Part shown: piece after piece, positions 1 through 8,776 of the stretch | Position numbering within the stretch: position 1 is the first letter of the stretch | Layout: every line of letters starts with the position of its first letter | Source of the DNA: Chondromyces crocatus | GTDB taxonomy: Bacteria > Myxococcota_A > Polyangia > Polyangiales > Polyangiaceae | NCBI RefSeq assembly: GCF_001189295.1 | Contig: NZ_CP012159.1 | Location: 9,160,501-9,224,500, forward strand | Direction: 5' to 3' | DNA: 64,000 nt | The notes under the pieces: model-generated | What the model was told of the DNA's origin: nothing | Database searches by the model: none | Seen by the model: the letters and a program-made list of their open reading frames with translations, nothing else | Translations under genes and position numbers: made by a program

Positions 1-544
1 GGCCCTCGAACTCGGACAGCGATGCGGGCTGCTTGCCGCCGCCTTCGCGTGCTGCTGCCGCGCGCACCTCGGCCTGCGCGATGAACTTGCGGTTCGTCGC
101 GCGGATGCGCTCCTGCAGATCGCGGTCGAAGATGTGCACCTTCACGCCGCTGTCCTGCAGGTACTTGATGCCCTTGCGGTCAACGGTCGGATCGGGATCT
201 TCCACGCCGACCCAGATCTCCTTGATGCGAGCGAGCACGATGCGCTCGGCGCAGGAGAGCTTCGGGTGCTTGCGCGCGCCAGGGGCGCAGGGTTCGAGGG
301 TGCTGAAGAGGACGGCGTCGTCGAGCTTGTCGCTCCGGTGCTTCCGCTCGAGGAGCGTGAACTCCGCGTGGTCGCCGTCGCGAAGCTCGCTGCGGCTCGC
401 GGTGTCGGTCACACCGTCGTTCCAGAGCACGGCGCCGACGAGCGGGCTCGCCTTGCCGTCGCCGCGCGGCTCCTGCGTCGATCGGACCATCACGTCGACG
501 GCCAGCTCCATGAGCTTTCTGGGATCGAAGCGCTTGGTCGCCAT
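1..544 (-). CDS. RibD-like deaminase-domain protein of the defence operon (3' end outside window)
   Basis: About 181 residues are visible, beginning with ATG at 544, two bases after the stop of the upstream methylase gene, so it is the last visible gene of the operon. The N-terminal domain has the zinc-site pattern of cytidine/RibD-type deaminases: H59-A-E61 followed by P85-C86 and C98 (PC-x11-C). In related proteins this domain is, as I recall, followed by a DNA-binding/AlbA-like or ATPase region, but that part lies beyond the window. The natural substrate cannot be read from the sequence; a nucleotide, a modified base or a nucleic acid are all possible. Its place beside a DNA methylase and helicase suggests a role in the same anti-phage or DNA-modification system. 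The family call is firm, the function is inference. Confidence 0.8.
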   Translation of the reverse strand, partial: MATKRFDPRKLMELAVDVMVRSTQEPRGDGKASPLVGAVLWNDGVTDTASRSELRDGDHAEFTLLERKHRSDKLDDAVLFSTLEPCAPGARKHPKLSCAERIVLARIKEIWVGVEDPDPTVDRKGIKYLQDSGVKVHIFDRDLQERIRATNRKFIAQAEVRAAAAREGGGKQPASLSEFEG

Positions 545-546
545 CG

Positions 547-3519
547 TCAGAAGCCGAGTCCCTTCTTGCGTGCGAGGACGCCGTCGACCCAACGCTTCTC
601 GTCCGTACCACCGGGGTAGAGCGCGGAGAGGGACTGCGCGAGCTTCCAGAACTGCGGCTGCTTGCCGACGCCTTCCTCCACGATGAAGCGCTTGAGGGCC
701 TCGCCGCGTCCCGAGCCGAACAGCAGCATCGCCTGGTGGACGCGATCGAGCGTCGTGGTGGCCGCCTTGGGCGCGCCAACCTCGCCCCATCCCTGCGCCT
801 CGGCTGCTTGGTCGAGGTCGCCGAAGAGCGTCATCTGCTTCTTCTTCGCAGCCTTCTTCGCAGTCGGGACCCCTTCAGTCCTGCCGAACAGATGCCCCGT
901 CCGTTCGATGGCGCCGAGCAATCGCGCTTTGTCCCCTTTGATCTCGACAACCTGCTGGAGTTCGTCGAGACGAGCGCCCAAGCCCTGCGCGATCTTGCGG
1001 GTAGCGTCGTATTCGAGAACGAATCCGGTACCGCTGGCCTTGCTACCGGCTTCGTCTTCGTCGTCGCCATCCACATCAGGGGCCACCTCCTCCGGGGGCC
1101 CATCGTCACCGCCTCGCCCGCCGAGCGTCCAGAGCATCATAACGCTCACCCGCGCGTCGGGCTCGAGCGCACCAGCGTCAGAATCGCGCAATACAGTCGC
1201 AAGGGCTTCGCGCGACACGCAGGCCCAAACCTGCTCGAGGTATTCGCGCAGGAGGACACGCTCTCCGCTTGCCTTCTCCACGTGCGAGTACCGGGAAAAG
1301 ACCTCCAGCGCCGGGCCGAGACACGCGAAGATGGCGTCCGCACCGACGACGCCCTCTGCAGCCAGTCGAGGCATCCATTCGTGGATACGAACGGGCAGTT
1401 CGGCAAGAATCTCGCGCCAACTGCCGACATCGCCCTCTCGAGCAGTGCCATCGGGATTCTCACGAGGACGGCACACAAGGTGGACCGAAGAAGCAAGCGC
1501 GGCGGCGTTGTTAGCTCGCAGCCTCCCGGGGCGCTCGGTGTCGATCGGCCAGGAGGCAGTTAGAATCCACCCCGCGTCAATCATCGCTTGGAGCTGCGTC
1601 TCCCATCCGACAGTCGTCTTGTGGGCAAACACGACAACGCCGAGTCCGCTCGGAGCCAAGACGCGGCGGGCGTCGGCCATCGCCTTGCGCATCTCGGTCT
1701 CGAAGTACTCACGCGTCTTGAACGCGTAGTCCTTGTTTCGCTCGGCAAGCTGAACGATTTCTCCTCGCTTCTCGGTCAGCCGAGGCGCAAGGAGGTCAGG
1801 GTGGACGCGACGCAGCGACCGCTTCAGCCAAACGAAGAAGAAGTCGGATAGGTCTGCGTAAGGGACAGCGTCGTAGTACGGTGGATCGGTAAATACGAGT
1901 GCTGCGCTGTCATCTGGCAGGGGATGCGCTGTCGCAGACGCTGCTACGGCCGAACCGGTCGGGCTCTGTGAGAGCGCTTCTCGCTCAATGACGCGAACAA
2001 TCCACTCAAGCGCACCGTCAAAATTGCCACTACTGTCGGAGAACGGATACACCTCGGCGAAGTCCCAGATGATGCCAAGCGCCTGCCTCCCGAACGTGTT
2101 CGCCACGAACTCGCCAACCCACCGTGCAAGCGAACTCCAGTAGTCGGCACACCGATCGACAAGAAGAGCGACGCAGGTCTGCACGGCCTGTCTGAGCTCC
2201 ATATCCTTGATCGGTTCGCACGCCTCAGGGCAGTGCCTCGCAAGCGTCGACAATGTGAGGGCCTGCCGTGCGGTGAAGAGGTCGCCCCACGTGGTCGCGT
2301 CCAAGAGGTGAATGTTGAAGATGCTGCGCAAATACGGCAGCGGCTCATCGGGAACAGCCGGGAGGCCGTCGATGGCGGGAAGGACATTGAGCCGACCTTG
2401 GGCGATCGCGACCGCATCGAGATCATAAGGAGTCGGTGAGCGGAACCTTCGCCCGGTAGTTCTGGGGTCGGACACGACCACCGCAAGAAGCTGCGCGTCG
2501 CGTGCTCCACTCCGACGGCCCTTGAACTGTGCGCGTACTCGGTCCGCCGGCGTTGTGTAGCCACAGGCAGGGCAGCACAGAGCACCACGCTTGACGGTCC
2601 CGTCAGGGACCCGTGCCGAGGCGGACAGTTCCACGACGGCGCAGTCGAACGTCAGCCGCTTCGCGTCCGGGCGCAGCTCAACAATCGACCGGGGCTTCGC
2701 TTTACCCGAGATCAACGGCGATCTCTGGAGGGGAACCAGGTAGCCGCAGCCCGGACCTTCGCATCGTGCAGTCCGCGCCCAGAGATAGGCGGCTGGAACC
2801 CCGCCCTCTGATTCTGGAGGGTAAACGTCTCGGACGTCGGCAAGAGCACGTTCTCTTAGCCTCGATGCAGCTCGGCGAAGCTCAGTCGCCAGGTCAGCAC
2901 CGAACTTGGGGACGTACTCGAGCAGGACCCGGTTCAGGAGAACGGGGATGGGGTTGAGGTCGCTTGCGAACGCATCTGCGCCGACCCGAAGAGCCTCGAG
3001 CGGGATCGAACCGCCGCCTGCAAATGGATCGACGACGACCGGTCGGGCAGAACCACCCGAGAGCGCCTGGTGTGCAGATGCCGTGAGAGCGCGCGCAGTT
3101 CGTAGGTACGCCTGGTCAGTCGAGTTATCCCAGTTCGCGAAGTCGGCAATGAAGTCAAGAAGCGCTCTCTGCAGTTCGCCGGCGTCCGCGAGGATCTCGG
3201 GGTTCTTCTGAATGCGAACAAGCCGAGAAAACGATTCGGGGCTGGACTTTCCGGCGTTGTCCGTCGCCCATGCATGGACCAGTCGACGTGCTTCAGTGAT
3301 GAACGCCGGGGGGCAATCCCCATCCGTTGGAGCCGGCCAGAGCGAGGCGCAAAGGACGGCTCGGCAGGCTCCGAGCGGTCGGCGCGCCCACCAGAGATGG
3401 AGGGTCGAGAGATGTCCGTGTCGGATCGACTTCTCTCGGCGTGCGTGTTCCGAGATCCTTCGGATCGGCAGATCGACTTCGATCAGGCGCTTCGGGCTGT
3501 GCAGATTCAGAGCGCTCAT
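547..3519 (-). CDS. DUF1156-type DNA methylase (N6-adenine methyltransferase fold)
   Basis: A protein of 990 residues, probably a DNA adenine methylase. The N-terminus carries the DUF1156 signature (LIEVDLPIRRISEHARREKS and HLWWARRPLGACRA). The SAM-binding motif DPFAGGGS lies near residue 165 and the catalytic DPPY near residue 545. Two cysteine pairs near residues 255 and 316 (CEGPGC, CCPAC) suggest a zinc ribbon between the two methylase motifs. I chose the ATG at 3519 because it overlaps the stop of the upstream ATPase gene as ATGA and begins just before the conserved DUF1156 block; an in-frame GTG at 3591 would lie deep in that gene. DUF1156 methylases occur in anti-phage operons with SNF2 helicases, where methylation is thought to mark self DNA. 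The substrate sequence is unknown. Confidence 0.9.
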   Translation of the reverse strand: MSALNLHSPKRLIEVDLPIRRISEHARREKSIRHGHLSTLHLWWARRPLGACRAVLCASLWPAPTDGDCPPAFITEARRLVHAWATDNAGKSSPESFSRLVRIQKNPEILADAGELQRALLDFIADFANWDNSTDQAYLRTARALTASAHQALSGGSARPVVVDPFAGGGSIPLEALRVGADAFASDLNPIPVLLNRVLLEYVPKFGADLATELRRAASRLRERALADVRDVYPPESEGGVPAAYLWARTARCEGPGCGYLVPLQRSPLISGKAKPRSIVELRPDAKRLTFDCAVVELSASARVPDGTVKRGALCCPACGYTTPADRVRAQFKGRRSGARDAQLLAVVVSDPRTTGRRFRSPTPYDLDAVAIAQGRLNVLPAIDGLPAVPDEPLPYLRSIFNIHLLDATTWGDLFTARQALTLSTLARHCPEACEPIKDMELRQAVQTCVALLVDRCADYWSSLARWVGEFVANTFGRQALGIIWDFAEVYPFSDSSGNFDGALEWIVRVIEREALSQSPTGSAVAASATAHPLPDDSAALVFTDPPYYDAVPYADLSDFFFVWLKRSLRRVHPDLLAPRLTEKRGEIVQLAERNKDYAFKTREYFETEMRKAMADARRVLAPSGLGVVVFAHKTTVGWETQLQAMIDAGWILTASWPIDTERPGRLRANNAAALASSVHLVCRPRENPDGTAREGDVGSWREILAELPVRIHEWMPRLAAEGVVGADAIFACLGPALEVFSRYSHVEKASGERVLLREYLEQVWACVSREALATVLRDSDAGALEPDARVSVMMLWTLGGRGGDDGPPEEVAPDVDGDDEDEAGSKASGTGFVLEYDATRKIAQGLGARLDELQQVVEIKGDKARLLGAIERTGHLFGRTEGVPTAKKAAKKKQMTLFGDLDQAAEAQGWGEVGAPKAATTTLDRVHQAMLLFGSGRGEALKRFIVEEGVGKQPQFWKLAQSLSALYPGGTDEKRWVDGVLARKKGLGF

Positions 3520-4985
3520 TTCTTTGACGCCGCCTCTCTGAGGAGTTCTACGAGAGGGTCGAATGAGATGCTGGCCGCATACGCGCGACACGCTTCACCA
3601 ACGAGAAACGCTCGGTCCCGCGTAACGCGATCTGCCAGACGATCGAACCAGCCGTGATGATCGACTCCAACGAGCTCAGCGAGGAAGGAGTCGACATCCA
3701 AACTGTAGGTGGACGCCCAGAGAGCTTTGACGGCCGAGTTGGCAAAAACCTCCTTCTCGGGCGGCATCGTCCCAGGAAGCTTGAAGACGAAATTCTTGGA
3801 GTCCTTTTTGGCGTCAGCGTCGAGCACCGCAGCGATGCGAAGACCTGAATCACGTAGCGTCTTCATGGCTGCCGTGATGGCCTCCTTGCCACCGCCGACG
3901 CTCTGGTCCTTCTCGTCGCGATAGCCACCAATCACGATTGCGGTGGTCTTCAACAGTTCAGGCTCTGCCTTCGCCAGCGCCTCCGCGAGGATGGCCGCTG
4001 CCACATCATCCTCAACCAGCACCCTCAGTGCCTTGTCATGCCCATCCGTCAGAACGCTTGCCACCTGCGCCGAAGCCAACCCCGGAAGCACTCGAACCCC
4101 GCTGGTGTTGTCACGCACGATCAGAATGCGTGACACCTGAGGCAAGGCTCGAAGCAGATGCTCGCTGTGGGTGCTGAGCAAGATCTGATGGCCATTTCGG
4201 AGTGCGAGATCTACGAGGTATTCACCAAACCGAAACTGGGCGGATTGGTGCAGCGAGATCTCGGGCTCCTCAAGAAGGATGAGCGACTTCGAAGACTGCG
4301 CTTCCAGCCTGTCGATGAGGTTGTGAACGCGGCACTCTCCGAACCCCATGTGGTTCTCGGAGTAGCTGAGCGAGCCCCTCCCGGCCGCCAAGATGGTCCC
4401 AGAGCGCGCCTTCAACGAGACACCTGCGCGCTCGACGCGGTCGTAGTGAGTACCAAGGACCTTGCCGACGGAAGTCGTGACGTTCGACGAGCAAGGCGTT
4501 CGCGTGGCAACCACGAGACGGCCGGCTTGCCGGAACGCAAATCCTTGTTCCTCGGCGCGCGGAGGGAACTCCGCGGCACCGAGAAAGAGCACTTCTCGTT
4601 CGTCTCGTCGGCGGTAGTCCGACCAGCGACTTGTACGTCGAGTTAGGGTGATCTCGCGCGTCTTGGCGTCCGCCTGCCAAGTTCCGATCGTCAGCTTCGC
4701 ATCGGCTTTGAACGGCGTCGGGTCGAGAGCACCGAGTGCGAAGAAATCACGAAGCTGAAAGCCCTTGTCGCCTTGCCGATAGCTGCACGCGGCCAACTGA
4801 AGGAGGGTCGTTTTCCCCGTGCCGTTCGGTCCGCAGAAGGCGGTGATCGGGCTACGGAATTCGAGGTTCGAACCCGAGTGAAGGCGAAAGCCATGCACAT
4901 GCAGGTGCGTGAGGACGTTACCGAAGTTTGCGTGCCGGTGATTCGACACGAACTTGCTCTGGAGAGTGTTTCTGGGGTCAGCCAC
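3516..4985 (-). CDS. OLD-like AAA ATPase with TOPRIM-like C-terminal region
   Basis: A 489-residue P-loop protein of the SMC/RecF/OLD type. Walker A is GPNGTGKTT (residues 52-60). An ABC-type Walker B, LLEEPEISLH, is near residue 240 and is followed by LSTHSEHLL. The C-terminal third has a TOPRIM-like pattern: LVEDD near residue 324 and VLDADAK near residue 388, the acidic residues expected of an OLD-family metal-dependent nuclease. GTG at 4985 is taken as start; it overlaps the helicase stop by 8 bp, and its own stop overlaps the methylase ATG, so the three genes are translationally coupled. OLD-family proteins act in phage exclusion (P2 Old, Gabija GajA). Here it probably supplies ATP-gated nuclease activity, but the nuclease assignment is inference. 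Confidence 0.85.
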   Translation of the reverse strand: MADPRNTLQSKFVSNHRHANFGNVLTHLHVHGFRLHSGSNLEFRSPITAFCGPNGTGKTTLLQLAACSYRQGDKGFQLRDFFALGALDPTPFKADAKLTIGTWQADAKTREITLTRRTSRWSDYRRRDEREVLFLGAAEFPPRAEEQGFAFRQAGRLVVATRTPCSSNVTTSVGKVLGTHYDRVERAGVSLKARSGTILAAGRGSLSYSENHMGFGECRVHNLIDRLEAQSSKSLILLEEPEISLHQSAQFRFGEYLVDLALRNGHQILLSTHSEHLLRALPQVSRILIVRDNTSGVRVLPGLASAQVASVLTDGHDKALRVLVEDDVAAAILAEALAKAEPELLKTTAIVIGGYRDEKDQSVGGGKEAITAAMKTLRDSGLRIAAVLDADAKKDSKNFVFKLPGTMPPEKEVFANSAVKALWASTYSLDVDSFLAELVGVDHHGWFDRLADRVTRDRAFLVGEACRAYAASISFDPLVELLREAASKK

Positions 4986-7900
4986 GCGAGGCCTCCAAGA
5001 TCGCCTTAGCCGTGACGTGGTAGTGCTCGACCTTCACGACGGGCTCCCATCCGAGCTTCGCCGGATTCTGAATCGTGTTCAGCTTCGGCGTCGTCGCGCA
5101 GTCGAAGACCACGTAGAGGTGGTAGTCGTCGCCGAGCCGCTGCGCGGTCCGGTACTCGTTCGCGGTGAGCGCCACCTCGCCCGTGCCAGAGCGACCCTTC
5201 ACCTCGATGAAGCGCGCCTGCACGAACACGCCGGGCTCGCTCGGGTGCGGCCGCTTCGAGAGGAGGTCGTATCCCCGGTTCTCGTTCTCGACGCTCTCGA
5301 CCACCCATCCGAGCGCGCGCTCGTGGTCGATCGCGACCTGCACGGCGATCTTCTCGATCACCGGATCGCTGACCATCGGCGCGATGTTCGGCGCCTCGCG
5401 ATCGGGATGCGGGAGCACCCAGGCGCGGCCGAGGTGCTGCACATCTCCGATCATGCAGTGGCGCTCCATCTCGAGCTCGTGGCGACGGCGCTCGAGGCGC
5501 GCGTTCAGCTCGTCGAGGTGGTCCTCTGCCTGCTTGATGTTGCCTTCGATGGCCGGGATGACCTGGCCCTCGACGCGCCGTTCGAGCTGCTCGCCGAGCT
5601 TGATCTGCTGCTTGTCGATGAGCGTGTTGAGCGAGATCTCGATGTGCTCGCGCACGACGGAGTTCTCTTTCGTGCGCGGGCCCTGCACCTCGGCGAGGAA
5701 CGGCGTGAGCGCGTTCTGGACGAGGTGGACCTCGACGAGATCGCGCTCGGGCAGCCCAGGAACCTCGGGAGCCTTCGTGCCCTTGGTCGAAGGGATGAGG
5801 TCGAGGAAGAGCGTCGGCTGCCGTAGCGAGAGGGTTCCGTCGACCTCGGCGCGCACGACGAAGAGCTTCTTGTGCAGCGTGTTCCCGCGACCGTCCTTGA
5901 TCGACGCGGCGTAGACGTCGAGCCGGTACGGTGTCTTGGCGTGCAGGTCCCAGAGTACCGCGCCACGGCGTAGGTCATCGTCCACGCGATCGGTCACGTC
6001 GCTGCGCACCACCTCAAAGAGCGGGTGCCCAGGTGTGACCCACTCGAGCGTCGCGTCGTCGCCGAGCAGGCGCTTGTCGAACACGACGCGCTGGTACTCG
6101 CGTCCGAGCTTGCCGAAGCGGGGTTCGAGCCGCTCACCGATCGTCGTGAGCGTCTTCGGCACCTTGCCGACCTTGTAGACGTGGTCCTTGCCACGCACGG
6201 GCGACGGGTGGACGCCCGCGATGGGGCCCGCCGTCTTGAAGAAGTCCTCGATCACCTCGGGCACGAGGCGGCGCTCCTTGGCCTCCACCGACTTGCCGAC
6301 GAGCGCCGAGAGGTTCAGCTCCTTCTTCGCGAGGCCCTCGAGCGTCGAACCGGTGATGCGCTTGAAGCGCTCCGGGTCGATGTCCTTAACGATGCGGTCC
6401 GAGATGTCGGTGACGTCGAGGCGCTTCGCGTACATCTCGCGGAACATCTTTTCGAGCGCGTTGGACGGCAGCATCTCGCCGACCACGTCGAACACCTTGT
6501 CGGTGCCGAGCTCGTCCTTGATCTCGGCGAGCCGCATCAGGAGCTTCTCGAGGACCCGCCCTTCGCGCGTGTTGACCGCCGCGAAGTTGAAGATGAGGCA
6601 GTCCTTCTGCTGGCCATAGCGGTGGATGCGGCCCATGCGCTGTTCGAGGCGCACGGGGTTCCACGGGATGTCGTAGTTGATCATCAACCAGCAGAACTGG
6701 AGGTTGATACCTTCGCCAGCCGCCTCGGTGGCGACGAGCACCTGAGCGTCCTCGCGGAACTCGCGCTCAGCGTAGATGCGCGTGTTGGGCGTGTCGCGGT
6801 CGCCGATGGGCATGCCGCCGTGGATCTGCGTGCAGGTCAGGCCCCACTCACGCAGCTTGCCGAGTGGGCGCCCGTCCTTACCGTCGCCAGCGAGGTAGTC
6901 GAGCGTGTCCTTGTGCTCGGTGAACACGAGGAGCTTCATCCTCGGATCGCTGAAGATCTGTTGCTCGCTCAGGACCTGCTTGAGCTTCACCAGCTTCGAC
7001 TCGACCTCGCGCTTCTCGAGCGCGCGCGCCAGCTCGACGAGCTTGTCGAGGCGCTGGATCTCCTCGCGGAGCGCGATGGGATCGACGATGAGCACCGTCT
7101 CCTCAGCGCTCTGCATGATCTTCGCCTGCTCGTCTTCGGGCAGGTCGTCGAAGTCCTCGGGCAGCTTGCGGTCGATCTGCTGCTGCCGGTAGCTCTCCGG
7201 GTCGTCGAGGATCTTGCGGCGCTTGTCGCGCATGCGCTCGAGGCTGCGGCGCACGGCATACATGCTCGACGCGAAGCGACGCTGCAGCATCGCCATCTGG
7301 AAGCCGAGGATGTTGGCCTGCACGTTCTCGGCGGCAGCGGCCTTGATCGACTGGTCTTCGACGTAGCGCGTGAGGGCGTCGTAGAAGTCGAACTCCTCGC
7401 CATCGAGCTCGAACTTGGTCGTGCGCACGTCGCGGTTGGTGAAGAGCTTCTTCACCTCTCCGGTCTCGGGATCGGGGAACGCGACGAGCGCCTCTTTCAG
7501 GCGCCGCAGGTAGAACGGCGCCTCGTGCCGGCGCATCGCCTCCTCGAGGCTTTTCACGTCGCCGTAGACGTCGGGGTCGAGCAGGCTGAGGAAGAGGCGG
7601 AAGTTCTCCGGATCGCCTTTGTGGGGCGTCGCCGTCATCAGGAGGAAGTGGTCGGTGCGTTGCGAGAGCGCCTCGCCGATCTGGAAAGCGAGCGTCTTCT
7701 TGTCGGCGCTGTACGCGCTCATCTTGTGGGCCTCGTCGACGATGACGAGGTCCCACTGCGAGCGCAGCAGGCTCTCCTTCGCGTCCTCGACGCGCGAGAT
7801 CCACGAGACCGACGTGACGACCTGGTTGTGCTCCTGCCAGGGGTTCTGGCCGTACTGCGTGCGCAGCACCTCCCCGCGCATCACGTCGAACTGCTCGCGG

Positions 7901-8415
7901 AACTTGTCTTTCAGCTCGCGCTGCCACTGGAATGTGAGGTTCGCGGGCGCCACGATGAGCGTGCGCTTCGCGAGCCCACGGATCTTCAGCTCCTTGAGGA
8001 GCAGGCCCGCCATGATCGTCTTGCCGGCGCCGGGGTCGTCGGCGAGCAAGAAGCGGATGCGGGGCAGCTTCAGGAAGTAGTCGTAGACGGCCTCGAGCTG
8101 GTGGGGCAGCGGGTCGACGCGTGCGATCGAGAGGGAGAAGTACGGGTCGTACTCGTATGCGAGCCCGAGGCGCGCGGCCTCGACGCCAAGCTTGAAGTGG
8201 AGCGGTTCGCCGTCGAATGGTTCGCTCTGGGGCGAGGCTTCGAGCAGCGCGAGCTGCTGGGCGTGGAGTACCCGGTTGTGGGTCTGGCCGGTCTTTTGGC
8301 CCGAGCCCACGACCTTCACGGCGTCGCCGAGCGGCGTGACCACCAGCACCTCGACGGGCTCCGGGAGCATCGGCCCGCGCACGATGATGCCCCGCTTGAG
8401 GTCGTCGAGCTTCAT
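4978..8415 (-). CDS. SNF2-type DEAH helicase with C-terminal DUF3883/nuclease-like domain
   Basis: A superfamily 2 helicase/translocase of 1145 residues. A Q-type motif PHQLEAVY lies at 104-111, Walker A DDPGAGKT at 126-133, DEAH at 227-230 and the TAT motif at 261-263. Motif VI (QRMGRIHRYGQ) is near residue 595. A long helical middle region is followed by a DUF3883-like C-terminus (about 1030-1135) with FIEVKGRSGTGEV, an ExK pattern reminiscent of PD-(D/E)XK nucleases. I chose the ATG at 8415 because it overlaps the stop of the small HTH gene as ATGA; an in-frame GTG/ATG further upstream would lie inside that gene. Related helicases sit in DISARM-like and DUF1156-associated defence operons, where they are expected to translocate on invading DNA. 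Cytoplasmic, ATP-dependent. Confidence 0.93.
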   Translation of the reverse strand: MKLDDLKRGIIVRGPMLPEPVEVLVVTPLGDAVKVVGSGQKTGQTHNRVLHAQQLALLEASPQSEPFDGEPLHFKLGVEAARLGLAYEYDPYFSLSIARVDPLPHQLEAVYDYFLKLPRIRFLLADDPGAGKTIMAGLLLKELKIRGLAKRTLIVAPANLTFQWQRELKDKFREQFDVMRGEVLRTQYGQNPWQEHNQVVTSVSWISRVEDAKESLLRSQWDLVIVDEAHKMSAYSADKKTLAFQIGEALSQRTDHFLLMTATPHKGDPENFRLFLSLLDPDVYGDVKSLEEAMRRHEAPFYLRRLKEALVAFPDPETGEVKKLFTNRDVRTTKFELDGEEFDFYDALTRYVEDQSIKAAAAENVQANILGFQMAMLQRRFASSMYAVRRSLERMRDKRRKILDDPESYRQQQIDRKLPEDFDDLPEDEQAKIMQSAEETVLIVDPIALREEIQRLDKLVELARALEKREVESKLVKLKQVLSEQQIFSDPRMKLLVFTEHKDTLDYLAGDGKDGRPLGKLREWGLTCTQIHGGMPIGDRDTPNTRIYAEREFREDAQVLVATEAAGEGINLQFCWLMINYDIPWNPVRLEQRMGRIHRYGQQKDCLIFNFAAVNTREGRVLEKLLMRLAEIKDELGTDKVFDVVGEMLPSNALEKMFREMYAKRLDVTDISDRIVKDIDPERFKRITGSTLEGLAKKELNLSALVGKSVEAKERRLVPEVIEDFFKTAGPIAGVHPSPVRGKDHVYKVGKVPKTLTTIGERLEPRFGKLGREYQRVVFDKRLLGDDATLEWVTPGHPLFEVVRSDVTDRVDDDLRRGAVLWDLHAKTPYRLDVYAASIKDGRGNTLHKKLFVVRAEVDGTLSLRQPTLFLDLIPSTKGTKAPEVPGLPERDLVEVHLVQNALTPFLAEVQGPRTKENSVVREHIEISLNTLIDKQQIKLGEQLERRVEGQVIPAIEGNIKQAEDHLDELNARLERRRHELEMERHCMIGDVQHLGRAWVLPHPDREAPNIAPMVSDPVIEKIAVQVAIDHERALGWVVESVENENRGYDLLSKRPHPSEPGVFVQARFIEVKGRSGTGEVALTANEYRTAQRLGDDYHLYVVFDCATTPKLNTIQNPAKLGWEPVVKVEHYHVTAKAILEASRG

Positions 8416-8615
8416 GGCTCGCCTCCCTCGTCGTCGCGCGCGGAGGCAGCTTTCTGCTGCTCGATCCACTGGTCGAGATCGACGCGCTTGAAGCGCCACT
8501 GGCCGCGCACCTTGAACGCCGGGAGCTCGCCCTTCTGGGCCATCGTGTAGACGGTTTTCTCCGCGACTTTGAGCAACTGGGCGACCTCGGGCAGCGTGAG
8601 AATCTCGTCCGTCAT
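8412..8615 (-). CDS. Excisionase/MerR-like helix-turn-helix protein, first gene of defence operon
   Basis: A 67-residue DNA-binding protein. The body of the domain reads LTLPEVAQLLKVAEKTVY then PAFKVRGQWRFKRVDLDQWI, the classic pattern of the excisionase (Xis/AlpA-like) winged HTH family. ATG at 8615 is the first plausible start. The stop overlaps the helicase start as ATGA, so the two are coupled. About 27 bp upstream is a 9-bp perfect inverted repeat (8642-8664) that could be its operator. As leader gene of the operon it may act as autoregulator or switch; an excisionase function for a neighbouring island is the alternative. No integrase is visible in this window. Confidence 0.85.
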   Translation of the reverse strand: MTDEILTLPEVAQLLKVAEKTVYTMAQKGELPAFKVRGQWRFKRVDLDQWIEQQKAASARDDEGGEP

Positions 8616-8641
8616 ATTGGACCAGGCTCCACCTGGGTTAG

Positions 8642-8664
8642 CGGTTGGCAGAGGTTGCCAACCG
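8642..8664. promoter_or_regulatory. Inverted repeat upstream of the HTH gene, candidate operator
   Basis: A perfect 9-bp inverted repeat, CGGTTGGCA and TGCCAACCG, separated by 5 bp (GAGGT), lies 27 bp upstream of the HTH start codon. A second, weaker one, CCAGG-5-CCTGG, sits at 8622-8636, between it and the start. This is the only substantial dyad in the 161-bp gap between the HTH gene and the subtilase remnant, so it is a sensible autoregulatory operator for the HTH protein. A short transcript hairpin is the alternative. Confidence 0.45.
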
Positions 8665-8776
8665 GCGCCAGCGTACACCAGAGCCCGGGCAGACCGCAAC
8701 GCTCGGTGCTTCCAAGCCTGCAGAAGCCCTGCGGAAGCTGACCCTCGCACCCGCTCGAAGGGGGGCGCAGCGCTCC

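Noticed and set aside
6025-8550. A plus-strand open frame of 841 codons
   Set aside because: Antisense to the helicase, whose motifs are all on the minus strand; the translation lacks any recognisable pattern.
1-8615. Complete DISARM system
   Set aside because: The helicase and methylase are reminiscent of it, but no DrmA, DrmB (DUF1998) or DrmC (PLD) gene is visible; the OLD-like ATPase and deaminase do not belong to the standard set.
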